A DNA stretch of 64,000 bases from Actinomycetes bacterium. GTDB lineage: Bacteria > Actinomycetota > Acidimicrobiia > Acidimicrobiales > Palsa-688. The stretch covers positions 1 through 64,000 of the forward strand of contig JAJYMB010000018.1 of assembly GCA_021787365.1 (NCBI GenBank). The letters are read 5' to 3'. The translations under genes and the position numbers were made by a program. The notes below the pieces were generated by a model, which had not been told where the DNA came from, did no database searches, and saw nothing but the letters and a program-made list of their open reading frames with translations. This document shows positions 19,901-25,244 of the stretch, piece after piece. Numbering within the stretch: the stretch's first letter is position 1; every line of letters starts with the position of its first letter.

Positions 19901-20210
19901 CGGCAGCGTGATGGGCAACGCGCGTGACTTCACCGTTTACGTGGAGGACACCGGAGGTTCCTGGGCCCAGGTAGCTTCGGTCACCGGCGTGTTCTACGAG
20001 CGCGCCACCCTGGTGCAGTTCCCGGTCGTCCGAGCCCGAGCGGTACGCATCGTGGTGGAGGAGGCCAACTATGGCGGCTATGCCGGCGGCGGCGTTCCTT
20101 CCTTCTGGCCCAGCTCCCAGCCCCTGACCCTGCAAGTCCACGCCATCGACGTGTACGCAGCCTCCCGGATTGCCAAACCGCTCCCACTCGGCTCCTCGGG
20201 TCGCACATGA
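16974..20210 (+). CDS. secreted multidomain glycosidase with F5/8C-like domain
   Basis: The 1078-residue protein begins with a signal peptide (LVLRGETCLALLCAALVLTP). Residues about 85-380 contain repeated short beta motifs such as GDIWLDSYYGDRLAKFSPSGRVLW, suggestive of a propeller. Residues about 500-800 look like a clan A (beta/alpha)8 glycosidase of the GH39/GH5 kind: acid/base glutamate in WEPWNEANN (E624) and nucleophile in IWFTEVGWW (E722). The C-terminal 180 residues (AGDAINGNPVGGWEPAGDDASPTITVTLP...) fit a discoidin/F5-8C carbohydrate-binding domain. It may trim or release the polymer made by the operon. The start overlaps the upstream stop as GTGA, and its own stop overlaps the first lasso gene as ATGA. 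Confidence 0.78.
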   Translation: MKSRLVLRGETCLALLCAALVLTPLYTPRPMQAVGRALASAGSPATGPGGSASPPSASSITPICGDPHPAKSLGPAPSLPRNPVHVIAGTFAVEGFDVTASAIYVFDGANLLTYSLSGEKEGSFALPKEFVRNQVSGPVVDPSGDIWLDSYYGDRLAKFSPSGRVLWSTRSYANSSIVGLETRYGFRVAVTVNTGHGYLHARLLTPGGRHAGTLPVALANDAVSETPAGDTLVSGGGYVRMYSPSWKLLSQFGDSHMAGASYAGSPHDFFSVGEGLQAMSGGPIYTLDPFGAIEETTPEGFLEATTDLGGHLQLSGGAAYLVNGIMYFAGGTPYSTDQNISEVRLSTLQGYLAAASPPTTLGWGAGITSGTRGHRVTGNYFQDGTRPSFYASFAPTWRTQAAHLQLSYSIWGDADVRDGTYPPAKTTSLPRSAKALAHIPLEVPAQDRRPGPYQLQANLWDTAKSPHVLVGSTCVPYAVGAPGDALDFASLPAGAGYGGPTDPRGVVLNSQLGLDGLRGASIDWPTLLPHCNSSAPTPATCGPTAMTFAHAPQSYFQAAYLAQKDHVTYWVQVSTGDPLSSALVKAGLWGPDVEAVVAYYSDVAHCRVAGDQCAPVTAWEPWNEANNTYSSDGAAFVSAILEPFYKAVKAVSAQDTVVGGSSLGVAIPWWRQVVAAGGLAYMDVAGVHPYTGNNDSWEEDGTVTQITELQALLQHKPIWFTEVGWWSSGPYDFYSQANTVARAMVWMKVLGIPVWGYWYDEGGWGPDGVSFSLIQDASTDDYVKPAALATMEASQQLAGRSYLGPANTGIPLSYEETFGPAPGGSNDLAVVWTQGLAINAQVALAGSSQAPAEVSFTDQWGNRRMYRLMPGHYYSLPLSSELTYISYPQADNLSVKPVENFGRDLALSSAGARAKASSYQGPNGSSLSPCCRAGDAINGNPVGGWEPAGDDASPTITVTLPRVATIDRVLVDGHSIGSVMGNARDFTVYVEDTGGSWAQVASVTGVFYERATLVQFPVVRARAVRIVVEEANYGGYAGGGVPSFWPSSQPLTLQVHAIDVYAASRIAKPLPLGSSGRT

Positions 20211-20614
20211 AGCAAAACCCGAAGTACAACTCAAGCGTGGCGGCCGCAGCCGCTTGGGCGGCAGTTGCCGTGCGGTTGGCACGCCGGCGACTGCGCCGGT
20301 ACGGTACGCAGGCCAAGGTGCCCAGGCCACCTTTCGCAACGCCGCGTGCCAGCCGGGGCGTAACGGCGGTGCTCCGTCGCTACAGCCCGACCTGCCTGGA
20401 GCGCGCCTTGGTAGAGCAGGCGTGGCTCGCCGCTATCGGTTGCCCGCGTGACGTCGTGATCGGCATTCCGCCAACCGGCATCCACGATGGCCCAGCGCAC
20501 GCCTGGGTCGACGGTGCCGACATGGTGTCACCGGCTCAGTACCTGGAACTTCACCGCCTCCCACCACCAGGGCCAAGGGGCAGGAGAGGTACCTCACAAG
20601 TCTCGCGCCAATGA
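20207..20614 (+). CDS. lasso peptide biosynthesis B2 protein (leader peptidase)
   Basis: The 135-residue protein matches the transglutaminase-like cysteine protease family (PF13471) that removes the leader of lasso precursors. The catalytic Cys lies in RRYSPTCLERALVEQAWLAAIGCP and the catalytic His in GPAHAWVDGADMVS; the region between (DVVIGIPP) is the usual beta strand. In known systems B2 works with a PqqD-like B1 protein that presents the leader, then hands the core to the cyclase C. The ATG overlaps the stop of the glycosidase gene as ATGA, which places lasso maturation in the exopolysaccharide operon. The Ala-rich N-terminal 25 residues have no counterpart that I recognise. Confidence 0.85.
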   Translation: MKQNPKYNSSVAAAAAWAAVAVRLARRRLRRYGTQAKVPRPPFATPRASRGVTAVLRRYSPTCLERALVEQAWLAAIGCPRDVVIGIPPTGIHDGPAHAWVDGADMVSPAQYLELHRLPPPGPRGRRGTSQVSRQ

Positions 20615-21453
20615 GCGAAGAGGGCCACTTGCACTGGGTACGCGGCCAAGTACCTGAAAGTCTACGGAACGCCGTCCATCGCTCTCCCCTCATCGAAGCA
20701 GAGCCTCGGCGCGCTCTTTTTAGGTTGGCGACGGTGGGGCGGTTCCTCGTACGCCCTGGCGAGCCGACTGTGGTGGAGCCGTCGCCGGACGCGACAGACA
20801 CGGACATCGAGTGCTTTATACGAGGGCCTGTGGCAGCACTCGCCTGTTTTCTTAGAGGAGAGTTCTCTCTTCGGGGCGCCGCTGCCGAGGTCCGCGGCGG
20901 CGCTGTGGTCGCGTGTGGGACATCTTGTGGCACGTCGTCCCTCGTAGCCAATCTCGCGCTGCGGGGCCACCCGGTTATCGCGGACAGCGTCGTCTGCGTC
21001 GGCGGGAAGCCGCCCCACGCCGCTCCACTAGGTGAAGCCGGGTCAACGAGTGTCACACTATGGCCCGACAGCGTGACCGCTCTTGGCTTAGACCCTAAGG
21101 AAGGGACGCCTGTGCGCCCTGCGCTGGCTCCGCGTGCGTTTCACCTAGGGCCACCGAAAAGCCGGGACCGAGTGCGGGTAGCGGCTCTTGTGCTCCTTGA
21201 CCAGGACAACAGGTTGGGCGGTGGAAACCACCTAGTCGCCGAGACCGTTGCCGGGTTCCGGGCGGTCGGCATCCTCCTCCAGTACCAGTGGCATACTCGG
21301 TTGGCTCGTGACCTCGGGATGGAGCGCGACCAGTTCGAGTGGGCTACCGACTTGGCCAAGGCTGTCCCCTTTACCGTCCTTAGCTGGGGCACTGGCAAGA
21401 TCGGCCAGACGCTCCCGGCCCTGGTGGAACAGGCAGAGCGGCTCGTAGCGTGA
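20611..21453 (+). CDS. HPr-kinase-like protein with degenerate P-loop
   Basis: This 280-residue protein has the layout of the HPr Ser kinase-like proteins of lasso clusters: an N-terminal variable domain, then VRGGAVVACGTSCGTSSLVANLALRGHPVIADSVVCV. The glycine-rich loop reads GTSCGTSS where active kinases have GxSGxGKS/T, so the invariant Lys is missing. The downstream acid-containing strand (IADSVVCV) is kept. It may be an inactive partner or a sensor, or may use a different chemistry. Overlaps of ATGA upstream and GTGA downstream show tight coupling to the protease and sulfotransferase. A second relative at 23889 keeps the intact loop. Confidence 0.7.
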   Translation: MSEEGHLHWVRGQVPESLRNAVHRSPLIEAEPRRALFRLATVGRFLVRPGEPTVVEPSPDATDTDIECFIRGPVAALACFLRGEFSLRGAAAEVRGGAVVACGTSCGTSSLVANLALRGHPVIADSVVCVGGKPPHAAPLGEAGSTSVTLWPDSVTALGLDPKEGTPVRPALAPRAFHLGPPKSRDRVRVAALVLLDQDNRLGGGNHLVAETVAGFRAVGILLQYQWHTRLARDLGMERDQFEWATDLAKAVPFTVLSWGTGKIGQTLPALVEQAERLVA

Positions 21454-22286
21454 CCGGGCGTATCGTCTGGTTGGCGTCGTACCCGAAATCAGGCAACACA
21501 TGGTTGCGGGCGGTGTACACATCACTGAGAGGCAAGGTCGAACCCGACATCAATTCGCTGGCCTGCGCCGGGCCGGCAGTGCGCCCCCTCTTCGAAGCGG
21601 CTCTGGGCGTCCGCAGCTCAGATCTCACCCAGGACGAGATCGTGCAACTCAGGCCGAGGGCCGACGAAGCCATGACTCTCGGCCTGTCCGAAGACCTGTG
21701 GTGCAAGACTCACGACGCTCTCTTCGTGGGCCCGTCCGGCACCCCGACGGTGTCGGCACAGGCTACGCGCTGTGCCCTGTACATGGTCCGGGACCCTAGG
21801 GATGTGGCCGTGTCTTTGGCCCATCACGCCGAGATGACCTTAACGGAGGCGGTTGACCTCCTCTGCTCCTCCACGGCCGCGCTGGCAAAGAGCACTACCT
21901 GCCTCCAACCACAGCTACCCCAGCACCTCGGAACATGGTCAGCGCACGTCCGCAGTTGGACTGAGTCACCGCCGTTCCCGGTCCACACGCTCCGCTACGA
22001 GGATTGCCTGGCGAGCCCCGTCGCCACCTTCATGGCTGCTTTCGCGTGGACGGGCTGGGAGGCCACGGAGGCCGAGGTGGCAGAGGCAGTGGCCCGGTCC
22101 TCATTTGAGCGGCTCCAAACCCAGGAAGCGACCGCCGGGTTCAGGGAGCGCCAACGCGGTAGCAGCGTCTTTTTCCGCCGGGGCTCGGCGGGCGGTTGGA
22201 GAGACGAACTGCCCACGCGACTCGCGCGCCTCATAGAAGACGAACACCACGCGGTCATGCTCAGCTTCGGCTACCGGGCTGTCTGA
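21450..22286 (+). CDS. PAPS-dependent sulfotransferase
   Basis: The 278-residue cytosolic enzyme belongs to the Sulfotransfer_1 family (PF00685). The 5'-phosphosulfate loop is LASYPKSGNTWLRAVYTSL at residues 8-26. The 3'-phosphate motif is LYMVRDPRDVAVSLAHH near 110-126, and the C-terminal SVFFRRGSAGGWRDELP corresponds to the FRKGxxGDW segment. It would transfer sulfate from PAPS to a hydroxyl. Being directly before the lasso precursor, its most likely substrate is that peptide, though the glycan made upstream is an equally testable target. Confidence 0.85.
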   Translation: MTGRIVWLASYPKSGNTWLRAVYTSLRGKVEPDINSLACAGPAVRPLFEAALGVRSSDLTQDEIVQLRPRADEAMTLGLSEDLWCKTHDALFVGPSGTPTVSAQATRCALYMVRDPRDVAVSLAHHAEMTLTEAVDLLCSSTAALAKSTTCLQPQLPQHLGTWSAHVRSWTESPPFPVHTLRYEDCLASPVATFMAAFAWTGWEATEAEVAEAVARSSFERLQTQEATAGFRERQRGSSVFFRRGSAGGWRDELPTRLARLIEDEHHAVMLSFGYRAV

Positions 22287-22405
22287 GCTTGCACCAGTGA
22301 GAGACGGAAGGGCCTTGCCGCCAAGAGCGCTCGTGACACTCCTCAAAGTGTCGCCACGTGCGACAACCTCATCCCCAAAGTTCGGTTCTGCTAAGCTCTG
22401 GGGAC
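22287..22405 (+). promoter_or_regulatory. leader region of the lasso precursor
   Basis: This 119-bp gap breaks the otherwise overlapping gene chain just before the precursor. It holds a hairpin, GACACT-CCTCAA-AGTGTC (22335-22352), extendable by two pairs including a wobble. A TAAGCT sequence lies at about 22392. Precursor genes of RiPP clusters often have their own promoter or processing site, so a separate start or an mRNA-stabilising hairpin is plausible; this is inference. Confidence 0.35.
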
Positions 22406-22552
22406 ATGAAGACGCCCTACGAAGCGCCTACCATCACCCGTGTAGGGACGGTAGCCGAGCTTACAGCGGCTCACCAGCATGGGACATTGAATGACCACGT
22501 CTACCTCCACCTTCACCCAAACTCGACAGTGATCGGGGTTTCCGAGGCCTGA
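22406..22552 (+). CDS. lasso peptide precursor (A)
   Basis: The 48-residue peptide has the leader signature of lasso precursors read by PqqD-type proteins: YEAPTITRVGTVAELT, that is Y5-x2-P8 with I10, G14 and Thr20. In known precursors a Thr occupies position -2, so cleavage is predicted after Ala21. The 27-residue core would start A1-H2-Q3-H4-G5-T6-L7-N8-D9, giving a nine-membered macrolactam between the Ala1 amine and the Asp9 side chain. The tail contains three more His (core positions 10, 14 and 16), one Tyr, and Ser/Thr residues that are possible sulfation or phosphorylation sites. It lies between the sulfotransferase and the cyclase, 24 bp before the latter. Confidence 0.85.
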   Translation: MKTPYEAPTITRVGTVAELTAAHQHGTLNDHVYLHLHPNSTVIGVSEA

Positions 22553-22576
22553 GCCTGGATACCACGCCCGTTTTGG

Positions 22577-23914
22577 TTGAGCGCCCCCCTTCACAATGTT
22601 TGGGTATTTTCACGTGGAGTGGTCAGGTCCCCTTCTAATCGCGTGCTAAGCGATTTCGTGCGGCCGACGCCTTTGGAAGTCGCGACAGCCTGGATGACTG
22701 GCCATTGTGCAGGCCCGAAAGATCAGGTGCCATGGTGGCGGCCGGCGCCTCCTACGCCTCGCGAAGCACTCGAGTCAGGCATCCTCCCTGCACTACGAAG
22801 GCCCCCCTGCGTGGTCGACTTCTCTGGCGGCCGCGACTCCTCCTTGGTTCTAGCCGTAGCAACGCATGTCGCCCGCCGCGAGGGTTTACCGCTCCCCATC
22901 CCTCGCACCAACCGCTTCGCCCACGACCCGGGCAGTAAGGAGGACGGATGGCAGGAACTGGTAGTCCGCCACCTTGGCCTCCAAGACTGGCAGGTTGACA
23001 ACATCACCGGGGAGCTTGATGTCTTGGGAAGGCACGCACAGGCTTTCCTGACCCACTACGGGCTTCTCGTGCCGCCGTGGATGTACGTCCTCGTTCCTTC
23101 GCTGGAACTCGCGCGCGGGGGCTCACGCCTCACCGGTGAGGGCGGTGACGAGATCTTGGGACCACGGCGCGCGACGTTCCTCCGTTTGGCCCTCGACTCG
23201 CCGCGGCAACTCTCCAAACCTCGGTCCCGGTCTGTCGTCGCACGCAACGTGGCCCCCCGCGCCGCTCGTTTTTTGATGCTGTGGAGCCAATACTCCAAGG
23301 AAAACGCTTCCTCCGCGTGGCTCCAACCAGCCGCCGCCCGCCGCTTCGCACGCGACTTGGCGCTCTCGGAGGCTGGCGAACCGCTCAACTGGGCCTCGAG
23401 CCTGAGGTGGCACTTGAGCCGCCGCAGCTTGGTCGCTACCCAGCACAACTTGCGTCTGGTCGCCGCAGATTATGACGTGCTGAACGTGGACCCGCTCCTC
23501 GACAGGGCCTTCGTGGCCGCTCTTGCCCGCTGCGGGGGCAGGTACGGTTTCGCTTCGCGCGCCCAGGCTATGACCTACCTCGCTCGAGACTTACTACCGC
23601 CGGAGGTGCTCAGGCGCCGCGACAAGACCGCTTACCGGACCACGTACTTCACCGAGATTGCCCGTAGCTTCGCCGAGGGTTGGGACGGCCGCGGGGTGGA
23701 CGAAGATCTCGTGGACCCCGAGCGTCTCCGGGCGAAGTGGCTTAGCCCCACACCCCCTGCGACTAGCCACGCCTTGATGCAAGCCGCCTGGCTCGCCAGC
23801 CAGAAGGGCACCCCGCCATTCAAGCAAGCCAGCCCCGCGAGCGTACCCGGCAGTTCCTGGGACACCTGCCTCCGACCGTCACGTCCCATTAGCGGCGATC
23901 CAGCGCGGCCATGA
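22577..23914 (+). CDS. lasso peptide cyclase, asparagine synthetase-like (C)
   Basis: The 445-residue protein is an asparagine synthetase B homologue that would adenylate the core Asp and close the macrolactam. The ATP pyrophosphatase loop is VVDFSGGRDSSLVLAVA (SGGRDS at residues 83-88), the second nucleotide motif is RLTGEGGDEILGPRR (about 183-197), and the C-terminal basic strand RRRDKTAYRTTYF is kept. Lasso cyclases are usually near 600 residues with a glutaminase-like N-domain; here only about 70 residues precede the synthetase domain, and the precursor stop leaves no room for more. The start is TTG 22577 or GTG 22619. Its 3' end overlaps the convergent kinase gene by 26 bp. Confidence 0.82.
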   Translation: MSAPLHNVWVFSRGVVRSPSNRVLSDFVRPTPLEVATAWMTGHCAGPKDQVPWWRPAPPTPREALESGILPALRRPPCVVDFSGGRDSSLVLAVATHVARREGLPLPIPRTNRFAHDPGSKEDGWQELVVRHLGLQDWQVDNITGELDVLGRHAQAFLTHYGLLVPPWMYVLVPSLELARGGSRLTGEGGDEILGPRRATFLRLALDSPRQLSKPRSRSVVARNVAPRAARFLMLWSQYSKENASSAWLQPAAARRFARDLALSEAGEPLNWASSLRWHLSRRSLVATQHNLRLVAADYDVLNVDPLLDRAFVAALARCGGRYGFASRAQAMTYLARDLLPPEVLRRRDKTAYRTTYFTEIARSFAEGWDGRGVDEDLVDPERLRAKWLSPTPPATSHALMQAAWLASQKGTPPFKQASPASVPGSSWDTCLRPSRPISGDPARP

Positions 23915-24851
23915 CCGCGGAAGGCGCCAGCGGCTCGAGCGGAGGCCCGCAGGGGACGGTCAGCCGCCAAGCCGGCACCTCCTGCGCCACCTTCACCATG
24001 GCCTCGAAGAAGCGCCGCTGAAAGTCATGCGCCTGCCAGCCGCCGATCCTCGCGGCTCTCACCAGCTGGACCACGGAACCGGCACCCTGCACCCGCCCCG
24101 CCCGCAACTCGCCGCTCCCTGCTACCAGTACCGGGAATACCAGGGCACGTAGCCGCCTCGGGTGGTCACCGCCAGAAGGTGGCTGAATCACCAAACGGTT
24201 GTCGACCGCCTCGTGGCTGGGCGGCCGCACTTCGAACAACTCGACGGCCCTCCGGGCGCCATTGCGGAGGCGCAGTGAGGTGCCCGGACCGGTGCCCACC
24301 AGGCAGGGTCCCGGTTCTATACGGACCAGGTCGTCAGCAAGCAACGTGGCACCGCCGGCGCACAAGAGCGCGGCAACCGTTGACTTTCCTGCGCCAGAGG
24401 GCCCGGCGAAGGCAAGGGCGCTCCCGTCGGCTAGTACCGCAGACGCGTGCAACACCGTGTGGCCGCGGAGCGAAAGGGCAAAGGCAAGGACGGTCGCCTG
24501 GAGCACAGCCTCGGCTAGCCCAGGGAGCACATGCGGCCACGGCCGGCAGGCCAGCCTGCACACACTGTCATCCATGAAGAAGTCCGCCACTTTGTGCACC
24601 CGCAGGTGGTAGCCAGAGCCGTCGCGCACCAGCTGGTAGCGCAGCTCGCCGCTCGCCAGGCGCTGCTCCGCGAGGTTTTCGCCAGCCAGTTCCTCTTCCC
24701 ACGGCGGTCCAGCGGTTTCGTACTTTACACAGAGGTCGGGTTGGCCGCTGGGCGGCGCTTGCACGGGGGTGCCGAAAGCTACTTCGCTCAGGAGGTGCAA
24801 GCCATAACGCCGGTACCAAAGAGGCTGCCGGTCCTTAGGCGCGGCGTCCAA
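23889..24851 (-). CDS. HPr-kinase-like protein, intact P-loop
   Basis: This 320-residue protein is an HPr kinase/phosphorylase-like enzyme of the type found in lasso clusters, where it phosphorylates the peptide tail. The C-domain shows LHASAVLADGSALAFAGPSGAGKSTVAALL with a complete Walker A (GPSGAGKST), and GATLLADDLVRIE with the catalytic acids. The N-terminal 140 residues are variable. It ends inside the 3' end of the cyclase on the other strand and starts 3 bp after the PqqD gene, forming a two-gene minus-strand operon. It could modify a Ser/Thr of the core or another product of the cluster. Confidence 0.78.
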   Translation of the reverse strand: MDAAPKDRQPLWYRRYGLHLLSEVAFGTPVQAPPSGQPDLCVKYETAGPPWEEELAGENLAEQRLASGELRYQLVRDGSGYHLRVHKVADFFMDDSVCRLACRPWPHVLPGLAEAVLQATVLAFALSLRGHTVLHASAVLADGSALAFAGPSGAGKSTVAALLCAGGATLLADDLVRIEPGPCLVGTGPGTSLRLRNGARRAVELFEVRPPSHEAVDNRLVIQPPSGGDHPRRLRALVFPVLVAGSGELRAGRVQGAGSVVQLVRAARIGGWQAHDFQRRFFEAMVKVAQEVPAWRLTVPCGPPLEPLAPSAVMAALDRR

Positions 24852-24854
24852 CGC

Positions 24855-25127
24855 CTACTCGATGCGTTCCAACATCTTGTTGTCCTCGAGTCCTCTCACA
24901 AACCGAGCGACGTCGGCCCTCGCCGTGGCGGGGTCTACCTCGTAATTGCTGGTCACGCTATCCACCAGCGACTCTTCGGTTGCCCCCCCGGCCAAGCACT
25001 CGACGATGAGCGTGCCACAACCCGCCACGGCAAAATATGTCGACGACTCAAGATCCAAGATCACTACGTCGTCACCCACCTTGGACCAGCTGAGCCCACC
25101 TGGGCGCAACCTGAGCAGGGCCACCAC
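24855..25127 (-). CDS. PqqD family leader-binding protein (lasso B1), copy 1
   Basis: The 90-residue protein is a RiPP recognition element of the PqqD fold: GGLSWSKVGDDVVILDLESSTYFAVAGCG forms the three-stranded sheet, followed by helices TEESLVDSVTSNYEV and ATARADVARFVRGLEDNKMLERI. In lasso systems this domain clamps the YxxP part of the leader and delivers it to protease B2. It is transcribed with the HPr-kinase-like gene. The start is GTG. Confidence 0.82.
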   Translation of the reverse strand: MVALLRLRPGGLSWSKVGDDVVILDLESSTYFAVAGCGTLIVECLAGGATEESLVDSVTSNYEVDPATARADVARFVRGLEDNKMLERIE

Positions 25128-25244
25128 ACAGAGAGGTTACACCGGGCCCGCACCGTCGCAGTGGCACTTGCCCGTTTTGGTTCGCCCTTCCGCTTGCCGC
25201 TACCCTCTGGCAACATGTAAACGCCACCATAGGAGGCAGCCACC
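25128..25244. promoter_or_regulatory. divergent promoter region of the lasso cluster
   Basis: This 117-bp interval separates the minus-strand PqqD/kinase genes from the plus-strand exporter. It ends with a consensus ribosome site AGGAGG (25231-25236) for the exporter. No palindromic operator stands out. Confidence 0.4.
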
